Below are positions 38,062-46,469 of a stretch of DNA of 64,000 nucleotides, piece by piece. The notes below the pieces were generated by a model that saw only the letters and a program-made list of their open reading frames with translations, had not been told where the DNA came from and ran no database searches. Numbering within the stretch: position 1 is the first letter of the stretch; the number at the start of each line of letters is the position of its first letter. The stretch is taken from the NCBI RefSeq assembly GCF_011043545.1, contig NZ_JAAKGP010000001.1, positions 372,001 to 436,000 on the forward strand, in the 5' to 3' direction. Position numbers and translations under genes: made by a program. The DNA comes from Rhodobacter sp. SGA-6-6. GTDB lineage: Bacteria > Pseudomonadota > Alphaproteobacteria > Rhodobacterales > Rhodobacteraceae.

Positions 38062-38848
38062 TCGAAACCGAGCCGAAGGCGCCGAAATCGGCGTGGAAGC
38101 GGCTGCCCGGCGGGGCCTCGACCGGGCGGATGAAGCTGCCGGACAGCACCACCTGCCCGGGTTCGATCCCCTGGCCGTAGGCCGCAAGCCGGTGGACCAG
38201 CCAGAGGATGCCGGTCACCGGATCGTCCAGCACCCCGGCGCCGAGGCCGGTTTCCTCGACCACCCCGTCGCGCTTGACCACGGCGCCGACCCAACGGAGG
38301 TCGAAGGCGCCGATGGGGTGGCGGTCTTCGCCCAGCACGATCCCGGCATTGGCCGCGTTGTCGGCCACGGTGTCGACGATGGTCCGCACCCGGCCGGTGA
38401 CCGGATCGGCCCGCAGGATGCGGGTGTCGAGGATTTCCAGACTGGGGCAGACATGGGCGGTGGCGGCGACCACATCCGCCCGGGTGACCTGCGCGCCCCG
38501 CAGCGGAGCCTGCATGACGAAGGCGATCTCCGCCTCCACCCGCGGCTGGATGAAGCGGCCGGCGGAGACGGTTGCGCCGGTCGGGAAGTGCATGTCGTCC
38601 AGCAGAACGCCGGAATCCGGGGTGGTGATGCCGAGCGCGCTTTGCATGGCGCGGGAGGTCAGGCCGATCTTCCAGCCGGTCACCCGGCGGCCCGCGGCCA
38701 GCTTCCGCGCCACCAGCGCGGACTGGATGGCATAGGCGTCGTCCAGCGTGGCCTCGGGGTATTGCAGGGAGATCAGGCCGCATTGGCGGCGGCTCTGTTC
38801 GGCCCGGAAAAGCGTCTCTGCGCAGGCGGAAATGGCCTCGGGCGTCAT
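38048..38848 (-). CDS. hpaH: 2-oxo-hept-3-ene-1,7-dioate hydratase (HpaH/MhpD family)
   Basis: 266 residues of the 2-keto-4-pentenoate hydratase family. Typical parts are GWKIGLTSRAMQSALGIT, DSGVLLDDMHFPTGA, RVEAEIAFVMQAPL (metal-binding Glu residues) and VLSGSFIRPVEAPPGSRFHADFG. In the homoprotocatechuate pathway it hydrates 2-oxo-hept-3-ene-1,7-dioate before aldol cleavage. It is the last of four coupled genes (ATGA overlap with the one before). No aldolase gene (hpaI) follows. Confidence 0.9.
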   Translation of the reverse strand: MTPEAISACAETLFRAEQSRRQCGLISLQYPEATLDDAYAIQSALVARKLAAGRRVTGWKIGLTSRAMQSALGITTPDSGVLLDDMHFPTGATVSAGRFIQPRVEAEIAFVMQAPLRGAQVTRADVVAATAHVCPSLEILDTRILRADPVTGRVRTIVDTVADNAANAGIVLGEDRHPIGAFDLRWVGAVVKRDGVVEETGLGAGVLDDPVTGILWLVHRLAAYGQGIEPGQVVLSGSFIRPVEAPPGSRFHADFGAFGSVSISFA

Positions 38849-39702
38849 TCGTCGCGCACTCCGTTGCGCAGGGTGCCGATGCCTTCGGCCGTGACCTCGA
38901 TCACGTCGCCGGGCACCAGCCATTTCGGCGGGTCGAAGCGGGCGCCGGCGCCGGTGGGGGTGCCGGTGACGATGATGTCGCCGGGGACAAGGGTGGTGAA
39001 GGTGGAGAGATAGGCGATCTGGCGGGCCACCGGGAACAGCATCCGGCCCGTCCTGTCCTGCTGCCGGGTCTCGCCGTTCACCCGGGTCTCCAGCGCCACG
39101 TCCACGATCTGCGACGGCGACTCGAACGGCACCAGCCAGGGCCCCATCGCGCCCGAGCCGTCCCAGTTCTTGCCCTGCGTCACGTTGAACTTGGCATGGC
39201 GCACCCAGTCGCGGATGGTGCCCTCGTTGCAAAGCGTCAGCCCGACGATGTGGTCCAGCGCCTGCGCCTCGGGGATGCGGCGGCCGGCCTTGCCGATCAC
39301 CACGGCGATCTCGCCCTCGTAATCCAGTTGCGGGCTTTCCGGCGGCCGGGTCAGCGGCACCTCGTGGCCGACGAAGCTGCGGGGGAAGCGCGGGAACAGC
39401 GACATGTTCGGCGGGGCTTCCTGCCCGTCCTTATATTCGGCATTGCGGTCGGGGAAGTTGACGCCGACGCAGATGATCTTCTCCGGGTCCGGCACCGGAA
39501 TGTCCCAGCGGAACGTGCCGAACGGGTGGGTCACCGGAAGCATTTCGGCAAGAGCAGAGACTATTTTCCAGCCACGTGCCGAGATCATCCAGCGCAGCGT
39601 CGGCCATTGCGGGAAGTTGTCCGACAGCGCGATCATCCCGGTCTCGGCCACCGCGCCCCACATCTGCCGCCCCTCGGAGGTGAATGTCGCCAGCCGCATC
39701 AT
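38845..39702 (-). CDS. Fumarylacetoacetate hydrolase family protein (HpaG-like decarboxylase/isomerase)
   Basis: 285 residues of the FAH fold. IICVGVNFPDRNAEY, the metal ligands in QLDYEGEIAVVIGKAGRRI, and TGTPTGAGARFDPPKWLVPG are all conserved. In this gene neighbourhood it is best read as HpaG, which decarboxylates or isomerises the ring-cleavage product of homoprotocatechuate, though FAH paralogues are hard to tell apart by sequence. The start ATG at 39702 overlaps the stop of the dioxygenase gene (ATGA), and the gene ends in another ATGA. Confidence 0.85.
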   Translation of the reverse strand: MMRLATFTSEGRQMWGAVAETGMIALSDNFPQWPTLRWMISARGWKIVSALAEMLPVTHPFGTFRWDIPVPDPEKIICVGVNFPDRNAEYKDGQEAPPNMSLFPRFPRSFVGHEVPLTRPPESPQLDYEGEIAVVIGKAGRRIPEAQALDHIVGLTLCNEGTIRDWVRHAKFNVTQGKNWDGSGAMGPWLVPFESPSQIVDVALETRVNGETRQQDRTGRMLFPVARQIAYLSTFTTLVPGDIIVTGTPTGAGARFDPPKWLVPGDVIEVTAEGIGTLRNGVRDE

Positions 39703-40679
39703 GGCGCGACGATCGGGGTGGCCTTGAGGTCGCTCTCCGACAGCGCCGCGCCGGCGAAGACGCTGCCCTCCTCGAACCAGGACCGCGGCGCGGGGGCGCC
39801 CCAGAGGGTCTGCCGCTGCGGGTCCTTCAGGTCCCATCTGATCGGCTCCAGGTCCGGGTCCACGGTCTGGTAGTCGGAGCAGTAAATCTCGATCCGATGG
39901 CCGTCCGGGTCGCGGATATAGAGGAAGAAGGCGTTGGAGATGCCATGGCGGCCGGGGCCGCGTTCGATGTTGGCCAGCCAGCCGGTGGTGCTCATCAGGT
40001 CGAGCAGGTCGATGATGTTCAGCGGCGTCGGCACCCAGAAGGCTGTGTGGTGCAGCCGCGGGCCGGTGCCGTTGGTGAAGGCGATGTCGTGGACGCCGCC
40101 CTTGCGGTGGGTCCAGGCGGCCCAGAGGCGGCCGCTTTCCGCATCCTCGGTGTATTCCGTCACCCGGAAGCCGATCTCGTTCCAGAACGCCACCGCTTCA
40201 TCGACGTTGGGCGAGAAGCAGTTGAAATGGTCGATCCGCAGCGGTTTCACGCCTTTGTAGAGACGGTATTGCTGGTGGATCGGCGGCAGGCGGTCCATCC
40301 GGCAGTAGAACTCCAGCGGAATGCCCTGCGGGTCGCGGGTGCGGAAGGTGCGGCCCTGGAAGGGGCGCTCCACCCACTCCACCGGCAGGCCCTTGCCGGA
40401 AAAGAAGGCGGCGGCGCGGTCGAGGTGATCCTCGTCGAAGACCTTGAAACCCAGGTCGCGGGCCTCGGCCCGCTCGCATTGCTTCAGGACGATGCAATGG
40501 TGCCCGCGCTCTTCCATCGCCCGCAGCCAGATGGTTTGCGCATCCTCGTCGGTCACCTGCAGGCCGAGGGTGTCGACGTAGAAGGCCCGACTGCGGGCCA
40601 GGTCGGTCACGCCGAATTCGACATGGCTCAGGCGGACGGTGTTGAAGGGCGGGTAGAGGTTCGGGGCGGGGACGGGCAT
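39699..40679 (-). CDS. hpaD: Extradiol dioxygenase of the VOC superfamily (homoprotocatechuate 2,3-dioxygenase type)
   Basis: 326 residues with two VOC repeats. Iron ligands are probably His in PLRIDHFNCFSP, His in GPRLHHTAFWVP and Glu in GHRIEIYCSDY. The C-terminal TIRWDLKDPQRQTLWG-like tail (RWDLKDPQRQTLWGAPAPRSW) is typical of 3,4-dihydroxyphenylacetate 2,3-dioxygenase. It opens the ring of homoprotocatechuate at the 2,3-bond. It lies 3 bases after hpaE and overlaps the FAH gene. Confidence 0.92.
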   Translation of the reverse strand: MPVPAPNLYPPFNTVRLSHVEFGVTDLARSRAFYVDTLGLQVTDEDAQTIWLRAMEERGHHCIVLKQCERAEARDLGFKVFDEDHLDRAAAFFSGKGLPVEWVERPFQGRTFRTRDPQGIPLEFYCRMDRLPPIHQQYRLYKGVKPLRIDHFNCFSPNVDEAVAFWNEIGFRVTEYTEDAESGRLWAAWTHRKGGVHDIAFTNGTGPRLHHTAFWVPTPLNIIDLLDLMSTTGWLANIERGPGRHGISNAFFLYIRDPDGHRIEIYCSDYQTVDPDLEPIRWDLKDPQRQTLWGAPAPRSWFEEGSVFAGAALSESDLKATPIVAP

Positions 40680-40682
40680 GGC

Positions 40683-42188
40683 TCAGGCTCCCAGACGCTG
40701 GATCTTGTGGGTTCCGAGGGCGAAGGCGGTGTTCTTCGTCTCCATGTAGAAGTCGAAGGACCAGTCGCCACCGTCGCGGCCGATGCCGCTGGCCTTCACC
40801 CCGCCGAAGGGGGTGGGCAGGTGGCGGACGTTCTCGGAGTTCACCCAGATCATCCCGGCCTCCAGCGCATCGGAGAAGCGCAGCGCGCGGGACAGGTCGT
40901 CGGTCCAGAGATAGCCGGCCAGCCCGTAGGCCACGCCATTGGCGATGCTCAGCGCCTCGGCCTCGTCCTTGAAGGTCAGGCTGGTCAGGAAGGGGCCGAA
41001 GACCTCTTCCTGCGCGATCCGCATCTGCGGGGTGGCCCGGGTGAACAGCGTCGGCTCGATGAACCAGCCCTCGGTGCCGATCCGCTTGCCGCCAGCGGCA
41101 AGGGTGGCGCCATCGGCGCATCCCATCTCGACATAGCCGGAGACCTTGTCGAAATGGGTGCGGTGGATCAGCGGCCCGACCTCGGTCGCCGGGTCCAGCG
41201 GATGGCCGACCTTCAGCCGTTTCACCCGCTGGGCCAGCTTCGCGTGGAATTCCTCGGCGATGCTGTCCTGCACCAGCAGGCGGCTGGAGGAGGTGCAGCG
41301 CTCGCCGTTCAGCGAGTAGATCATGAAGACCACGGCATCCAGCGCGCGGTCGAGGTCGGCGTCGTCGAAGACGATCACCGGGTTCTTGCCGCCCAGTTCG
41401 AAATGGACCCGTTTCAGGGTGTCGGCACCCTGCTTCATGATCATGGAGCCGGTCCGCGACTCGCCGACGAAGGCGATGGCCTTGATGTCGGGATGTTCGG
41501 TCAGCGCCTTGCCCGCCCCTTCGCCCATGCCGTTCACCAGGTTCAGCACGCCGGGGGGTAAGCCGGCCTCATGGCAGATCTCGGCCAGCAGGCGGGCGGT
41601 GAGGGGCGAGAACTCGGCCGGCTTGTGGACGACCGTGCAGCCGGCGGCCAACGCCGGGGCGATCTTCCAGGTCGACAGCATGAAGGGCGTGTTCCAGGGG
41701 GTGATCACGCCGACCGGGCCGATGGGATGGCGGGTGGTGACATTCCAGTGGCTGGCGGTCGGCAGGCTTTGCCCGTCGCGCGCGGCCGGCGCCCGGTCGG
41801 CGAAGAAGCGGAAGTTTTCCGCCCCGCGCAGCGCCGCCTTGGACATGAAGCGCCAGGCCTGGCCGGTGTCCCAGCATTCGCAGAGCGCGATCTCCTCGGC
41901 GCGGGCCTCGATCAGGTCGGCGATGCGCTGGAGGATGGCCTTCCGCTTCTCCCCCTCCAGCGCCGCCCAGGCCGGGAAAGCCGCCTTGGCGGCCTTGGCG
42001 GCGGCATCCACCGTCTCCGCGGTGCCGAGCGCCACCCGCGCAATCAGGCTTTCGTCCACCGGGCTGCGGGTCTCGAACCATTCGCTCCCGGACACATTCT
42101 GCCCGGCGATCAGGTTGAGAACCCCGTCGTGGCGGAACCGCGCCAGATGCCCTTCAAGCTGCGCGATGCGCTCCTGCAGACCGGCCAT
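40683..42188 (-). CDS. hpaE: 5-carboxymethyl-2-hydroxymuconate semialdehyde dehydrogenase
   Basis: 501 residues of the ALDH superfamily, oxidising the HpaD ring-cleavage product with NAD. The cofactor loop is GVITPWNTPFMLSTWK, the Glu base is in HFELGGKNPVIVFDDA and the catalytic Cys in YSLNGERCTSSSRLLV. It is the first gene of the hpaE-D-G-H unit. GGGGAGGG precedes the ATG. A small inverted repeat at 42208-42225 in its upstream region may be the operator. The regulator is not in the window. Confidence 0.92.
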   Translation of the reverse strand: MAGLQERIAQLEGHLARFRHDGVLNLIAGQNVSGSEWFETRSPVDESLIARVALGTAETVDAAAKAAKAAFPAWAALEGEKRKAILQRIADLIEARAEEIALCECWDTGQAWRFMSKAALRGAENFRFFADRAPAARDGQSLPTASHWNVTTRHPIGPVGVITPWNTPFMLSTWKIAPALAAGCTVVHKPAEFSPLTARLLAEICHEAGLPPGVLNLVNGMGEGAGKALTEHPDIKAIAFVGESRTGSMIMKQGADTLKRVHFELGGKNPVIVFDDADLDRALDAVVFMIYSLNGERCTSSSRLLVQDSIAEEFHAKLAQRVKRLKVGHPLDPATEVGPLIHRTHFDKVSGYVEMGCADGATLAAGGKRIGTEGWFIEPTLFTRATPQMRIAQEEVFGPFLTSLTFKDEAEALSIANGVAYGLAGYLWTDDLSRALRFSDALEAGMIWVNSENVRHLPTPFGGVKASGIGRDGGDWSFDFYMETKNTAFALGTHKIQRLGA

Positions 42189-42207
42189 GGCGCCCTCCCC
42201 GCTGAAT

Positions 42208-42225
42208 TACTTTTCATGTTAAGTA
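42208..42225. promoter_or_regulatory. Candidate operator upstream of hpaE
   Basis: TACTT and AAGTA are separated by TTCATGTT, 20 bases upstream of the hpaE ATG, in an AT-rich island unusual for this genome. MarR-type regulators (HpaR/HpcR) control such operons in E. coli. Inferred from location and symmetry only. Confidence 0.4.
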
Positions 42226-42292
42226 TCAGCGCGAGTCGAGTCAACGAAAGGCTTGGAGCAGATCGATCTTCGGTAAGGCGTAACCATGAGAG

Positions 42293-42513
42293 GGCCGGGC
42301 GGGAGAAGGCGAGGCACTGCCTCGCCCCCGCCCGTGCGCGACATCTCAACCGGAGACGGTGCAGCCCTGAACCCCGAGAGGCCAGCGCCCGACCCGGCGG
42401 GCGAGAAGCGCTTGGCCCAAGGGCGGGGCGGGCGCTGGCCGGGCCTTTGGGGCCCGGCCGGACAAGGGGAAGCATTGCACGGTGGCGAAGGCACACGCCT
42501 TCGCCAAGGAAAC
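42293..42513 (+). repeat. Dispersed intergenic repeat, copy B
   Basis: About 221 bp in the 339-base gap between hpaE and pyrF (both minus strand), homologous to 32328-32543 in the same orientation. The hairpins GGCCGGGCC/GGCCCGGCC and GGCGAAGGC/GCCTTCGCC are conserved while their loops differ (CACAC-type versus GATA). Stem 1 is GGCGAGGC/GCCTCGCC here and GGCGAGGC/GCCTTGCC in copy A. The rest of the gap (42226-42292 and 42514-42527) shows no gene. Confidence 0.8.
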
Positions 42514-42527
42514 CCGACAACCTCTAA

Positions 42528-43241
42528 TCAGGCCGAGGCCAGTTCCCGCACCACCGCCCGCGCCGCGGCGGCCGGGTCGGGGGCGGCCCAGATCGGGCGG
42601 CCGACGACGATGTGGTCCACGCCCGACCGCAGCGCCTGCGCCGGCGTGGCGATGCGCTTCTGGTCGCCGGTCGCCGCCCCTGCCGGGCGCACCCCCGGGG
42701 TGACGATCAGCTTGCCCTTCGCCTCGGGCAACGCGCGGATCGCCGCCGCCTCCTGCGGGCTGGAGATCACCCCGTCCGCCCCCGCCGCCAGCGCCCGGGC
42801 CGCGCGTTCCACCGCGATCTGCGCCAGGTCGCCCGGGACGATCATGTTGGCGTCCATGTCGGCGCGGTCCAGGCTGGTCAGCACCGTCACCGCGAGGATC
42901 TTCAGGCCCGAGCCCCTTTTCCCCTCGCCCGCCGCGCGCACCACCTGCGGGTCGCCGTGGACGGTCAGGAAGTCGAGGTCGTATTGCGCGATCCCCCTCA
43001 CCGCCGCCTCGACCGTGGCGCCGATGTCGAAGAACTTCATGTCCAGGAAGATGCGCTTGCCCTGCTCCTGCTTCAGCTCGTTCGCCAGCGCAAGGCCGCC
43101 GCCGGTCAGCATCCCCAGCCCGATCTTGTAGAAGCCGACCGTATCGCCCAGCTTGCCCACCAGCTCCAGCGCCTGCACGATGTTGGGCACGTCCAGCGCC
43201 ACGATCAGGCGGTCGTCGGCGGCCAGGGCTTCTGCGGTCAT
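42528..43241 (-). CDS. pyrF: Orotidine 5'-phosphate decarboxylase
   Basis: 237 residues. The conserved catalytic Asp-Lys-Asp array is in IFLDMKFFDIGATVEAAV. DRLIVALDVPNIVQALELV is the N-terminal signature, and GVRPAGAATGDQKRIATP with VGRPIWAAPDP make up the phosphate-binding end. It forms UMP in pyrimidine synthesis. The ATG at 43241 gives the normal length. It is divergent from the ROK kinase gene. Confidence 0.96.
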   Translation of the reverse strand: MTAEALAADDRLIVALDVPNIVQALELVGKLGDTVGFYKIGLGMLTGGGLALANELKQEQGKRIFLDMKFFDIGATVEAAVRGIAQYDLDFLTVHGDPQVVRAAGEGKRGSGLKILAVTVLTSLDRADMDANMIVPGDLAQIAVERAARALAAGADGVISSPQEAAAIRALPEAKGKLIVTPGVRPAGAATGDQKRIATPAQALRSGVDHIVVGRPIWAAPDPAAAARAVVRELASA

Positions 43242-43340
43242 CGGCACTCTCCTCGGGCAGCGGGTCCGGCGCGGTTTGACGGCGCCCGCCCGCCCTGTCA
43301 AGACTGTGACAGAGGGCGAACGGAATTCGGGGAGGCCGGG

Positions 43341-44216
43341 ATGATCCTTGCGTTCGACATAGGCGGCAGCCGCATCCGGGCGGCGCTGTGGGACGGCGCG
43401 GAGCTGCGCCCGCTGGGCGAGGCCCCCACCCCCGCGCATGACATCGAGGCCTTCACCCGCACCATCGCCGGCTTCGCCGACGGCACCGGCGTGCGCGGGC
43501 TGGCGATCTCCATCGCCGGGGTGGTGGACCCAGAGACCGACATCGGCATCGTCGCCAACATCGCCGCCATCGACGGGCTGGCGCTCGGCCCGGCGCTGCG
43601 GCAGGCAACCGGGCTGCCGGTGCTGGTGCTGAACGACGCCGACTGCTTCACTCTGGCCGAAGCCTGGCGTGGGGCGGGGCGGGGGCATGACAACGTCTTC
43701 GGCGTCATCCTGGGCACCGGGGTCGGCGGCGGGCTGGTGATCGGCGGGCGGCTGGTCACCGGCGCGGGCGGCTATGCCGGCGAATGGGGCCACGGGCCGG
43801 TGCTGCGCGGCGACTACGCCCTGCGCTGCGGCTGCGGACAGGTCGGCTGCATCGACATGATCGGCGGCGCCCGGGGGCTGGAGCGGCTGCACCAATTGCG
43901 CTGCGGGGCCGAGGTGCCGTCGGAGGAGATCGTCGCCCGCTGGCAGGCCGGGGATGCGGCGGCGGCGGAGACGATGGAGCTGTGGCGCGAACTGGTGGCC
44001 GGGCCGCTGGCCATGGTGCTGAACGTGGTCGGCGCCTCGGTCGTGCCGGTCGGCGGCGGGCTGTCGCGGGCGCCGGGACTGGTGGAGTTCCTCGACGAGG
44101 GGTTGCGCAGCCGCATCCTGCGCCGCAGCTCCGGCCGGCTGGCGGTGCCGGCGCAATGCGGGGCGGATGCCGGATTGCTGGGCGCGGCGATGGCCGGGGC
44201 GGCGGCGTGGATGTGA
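43341..44216 (+). CDS. ROK family sugar kinase (N-acetylglucosamine kinase-like)
   Basis: 291 residues of the ROK family. The N-terminal ATP loop is LAFDIGGSRIRAALWDG; DADCFTLAEAWRGAGRGH and GVILGTGVGGGLVIGGRL follow, then the sugar/zinc site WGHGPV...CGCGQVGCIDMIGG. The usual Glu after CGCGxxGC is Asp here. It likely phosphorylates N-acetylglucosamine or glucose. GGGGAGGCCGGG precedes the ATG. Its stop overlaps the cutC start. Confidence 0.88.
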   Translation: MILAFDIGGSRIRAALWDGAELRPLGEAPTPAHDIEAFTRTIAGFADGTGVRGLAISIAGVVDPETDIGIVANIAAIDGLALGPALRQATGLPVLVLNDADCFTLAEAWRGAGRGHDNVFGVILGTGVGGGLVIGGRLVTGAGGYAGEWGHGPVLRGDYALRCGCGQVGCIDMIGGARGLERLHQLRCGAEVPSEEIVARWQAGDAAAAETMELWRELVAGPLAMVLNVVGASVVPVGGGLSRAPGLVEFLDEGLRSRILRRSSGRLAVPAQCGADAGLLGAAMAGAAAWM

Positions 44217-44917
44217 TCCTGGAGGTCTGCGTCGACACCTCCGCCGGGCTGGACGAGGCCGTCGCCGGCGGGGCCGACCGGATCGAGTTGTGCGCGGCGC
44301 TGGCCCTGGGCGGGCTTACCCCCTCCGCCGGGTTCATGGCCGAGGCCGCGCGCTGCGGCCTGCCGGTGATGGCGATGATCCGCCTCCGCGCCGGGGACTT
44401 CGTCTTCTCCGAGGTCGAGCTGGTGCAGATGGAGAAGGACATCGCCGCGGCCCGCACCGCCGGGCTGGCGGGGGTGGTGCTGGGGGCCAGCCTGCCGGAC
44501 GGGCGGCTGGACCTGCCGGCGCTGCGCCGGCTAAGGGCGGCGGCCGGAGAGATGGACTGCACCCTGCACCGCACCTTCGATCTGGTGCCGGACCAGGCCG
44601 AGGCGCTGGAACAGGCTCTGCACCTGCGGTTTTCGCGGATTCTGACTTCGGGCGGAGAACGCACCGCCGAGGCCGGGGCGGAGCGGATCGCCGCCCTGCT
44701 GGCGCAGGCGAAGGGCCGCATCTCGATCATGCCCGGATCGGGCATCACCGCCGCCAACGCCCCGCGCTTCCTTGCCATGGGGGCGACGGAACTGCACGCC
44801 TCCTGCTCCGTTCCCGCCCCGGCCACGGGCCGCGCCGTCGACCTCGGCTTCGCCCCGGCGGCCGGGAAACGCACCGACGCCGCAGCCGTAAAGGCCCTGC
44901 GACAGGCGCTCCGTTGA
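44207..44917 (+). CDS. cutC: Copper homeostasis protein CutC
   Basis: 236 residues of the CutC TIM-barrel family: LEVCVDTSAGLDEAVAGGADRIELC, VMAMIRLRAGDFVFSE, MDCTLHRTFDLVPDQAEALE and IMPGSGITAANAPRF. The link to copper in E. coli is disputed, and enzyme activity is unknown. GTG is used as start at 44207 (giving a Met-Asp-Val-Ile-Leu start); GTG at 44213 is an alternative that would form a GTGA overlap with the ROK stop. It is co-transcribed with the ROK kinase. Confidence 0.92.
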   Translation: MDVILEVCVDTSAGLDEAVAGGADRIELCAALALGGLTPSAGFMAEAARCGLPVMAMIRLRAGDFVFSEVELVQMEKDIAAARTAGLAGVVLGASLPDGRLDLPALRRLRAAAGEMDCTLHRTFDLVPDQAEALEQALHLRFSRILTSGGERTAEAGAERIAALLAQAKGRISIMPGSGITAANAPRFLAMGATELHASCSVPAPATGRAVDLGFAPAAGKRTDAAAVKALRQALR

Positions 44918-44969
44918 CTTGGGCCTCGTTTGACGCGACCTTGCCCGCGTTCGGTAACGAGGCAGGCGC

Positions 44970-45743
44970 ATGGACATTTCCCTCACCTTCGACCGCCCCG
45001 AGGAGGGCCACGGTTCCGGCCCGATCACGGTCGGCTGGTTCCTGACCTCGGACAAGGGCGCCGTCCTCTACGATCCGCCGGAGCGGGTCAGCTTCCGCCA
45101 GACCAACCGGACCCATGCGAAATCCGCCAGCCGCTGCCCCGGGGTGATCCAGCTGGAAAGCCGGTATTTCATGGTGAAATGCCCCTTCGACATCCACATC
45201 GGCTTTTCCCGCGACGACAAGGGCAAGCCGGTGCTGGTCAACCGCGCCGGCGCGGCCAGCACCATCCGCGGCAACAAGCTGGGCGAGATCCTGACGCTGG
45301 TGAACGAGGCCGAGTGGCGCTATCCGGACCGGCCGACGATCCAGCTGATCCTGCCCTACTGCTTCATCGCCGACGAGATGGTCTACATCACCCAGCTGTC
45401 GGCCTTCATGCACTACCGCCCCGACCCGCTGCCCGGCACCATCTTCGGCGGGCGCTTCCCGGTCTCGGTCTGGCCGCGGCCGCTGATGTGGGCCTTCGAG
45501 TGGCACGAGCCGGGCAAGGACATCGTGCTGAAACGCGGCGAGCCGCTGTTCTATTGCCAGTTCGAGGGCATGGACCCCAGCCGCCCGGTGCAGGTGGTGG
45601 AGGCCGAGAAGACGCCGGAACTGACCGCCTATCTGGACAAGATCGGCGGGGTGGTGAACTACGTCAACCAGACCTTCAGCCTGTTCAAGGCGGCCGAGGC
45701 GATCCGTCCGAAGAAGCTGCTGACACCGAAGCCGCGCGACTAG
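44970..45743 (+). CDS. Hypothetical protein
   Basis: 257 residues without signal peptide or membrane helix. Motifs noted are MDISLTFDRPEEGHGSGPIT, DIHIGFSRDDKGKPVLV, YCFIADEMVYITQLSAFMHY and WHEPGKDIVLKRGEPLFYCQ. I do not recognise a family. The mix of beta-strands and the two aromatic-rich blocks suggests an enzyme or a phage/tail-like fold, but this is not established. It starts 52 bases after cutC and is convergent with the next gene, sharing a CTAG stop tetramer. Confidence 0.75.
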   Translation: MDISLTFDRPEEGHGSGPITVGWFLTSDKGAVLYDPPERVSFRQTNRTHAKSASRCPGVIQLESRYFMVKCPFDIHIGFSRDDKGKPVLVNRAGAASTIRGNKLGEILTLVNEAEWRYPDRPTIQLILPYCFIADEMVYITQLSAFMHYRPDPLPGTIFGGRFPVSVWPRPLMWAFEWHEPGKDIVLKRGEPLFYCQFEGMDPSRPVQVVEAEKTPELTAYLDKIGGVVNYVNQTFSLFKAAEAIRPKKLLTPKPRD

Positions 45744-46180
45744 CCCCGCGCCGCCTTGCGGGCGGGCTTCGCCGGCGGCGGCTCCTCGGCGGCGGGCGGC
45801 GGCGGAGGCGCGATCCCGTCCAGGAAGGGCGTCAGCAGCCGCGGGTCGCCCCAGACCGAGACATGGATCTCCGGCTGGCCGGACCCCGCCAGATGCTCGG
45901 GCGTCAGCATCACCACCCGCATCCGCAGCGCCAGCCCCTTCTCCAGCGCCGGGGCGAGGATCTGGCTGGCCATCGGACCAAGATGGCCGATATAGCCCTC
46001 GCGCCACAGCGGCACGATCCCCATCCAGGGCCGGAAGATCCGCGCCCAGAGACCGACCAGCCCCTCGGGCATCAGCCGGGGGGTGACGGTATCGCCCATC
46101 GACAGGCGCGAGCGGCCGACATGCAGGGCAATCCCCTCCACGGGGACCTGCGGCAGGATCGGCTCGATGATGTCGTGCAT
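45740..46180 (-). CDS. Hypothetical protein with Pro/Ala-rich C-terminus
   Basis: 146 residues: MHDIIEPILPQVPVEGIALH, RSRLSMGDTVTPRLMPEGL, VPLWREGYIGHLGPMASQI and then a C-terminal PPPPPAAEEPPPAKPARK tail. No family recognised. GGAGAACCCC precedes the ATG. It is convergent with the 44970 gene, and the stop codons of both genes lie in the same four bases (CTAG at 45740-45743). Confidence 0.72.
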   Translation of the reverse strand: MHDIIEPILPQVPVEGIALHVGRSRLSMGDTVTPRLMPEGLVGLWARIFRPWMGIVPLWREGYIGHLGPMASQILAPALEKGLALRMRVVMLTPEHLAGSGQPEIHVSVWGDPRLLTPFLDGIAPPPPPAAEEPPPAKPARKAARG

Positions 46181-46370
46181 GGGGTTCTCCGGCTTCCGCA
46201 GGCCACCTGCGCCGGGCGGGCACGGGGCGCAAGCCCTTGTCGCACCCTGTCCGGGAAACCCGCCGATGGCGGCCGGGCGGATCGGCGGCAAAAGGACCAC
46301 CGGCCCGCAACCGGGGAAATCCGCCGAAGCCCGGCGGCCGGAAAAATCGCCGCATCTCGGCCGCTTGCCG

Positions 46371-46401
46371 CTTGAAGGCCGCGCCCGCCCCTCCCACATC
46401 T
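46371..46401 (+). promoter_or_regulatory. Candidate heat-shock (RpoH) promoter of clpB
   Basis: CTTGAA (46371-46376) followed after 16 bases by CCCACAT (46393-46399) resembles the RpoH consensus CTTGAA / CCCATnT. It is about 70 bases upstream of the clpB ATG. ClpB is normally part of the RpoH regulon. Confidence 0.4.
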
Positions 46402-46469
46402 GCCGCAAGGCCGGTGCGGACGTGCCTTTCCGGGCGTTCGCGGGGCGGTGCTTATGAAAGGAGATACCG

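Noticed and set aside
32328-42513. Insertion sequence or composite transposon bounded by the two ~220-bp repeats
   Set aside because: The repeats are in direct orientation 10 kb apart, but no transposase or integrase gene lies between them and the enclosed genes look unrelated to mobile elements.
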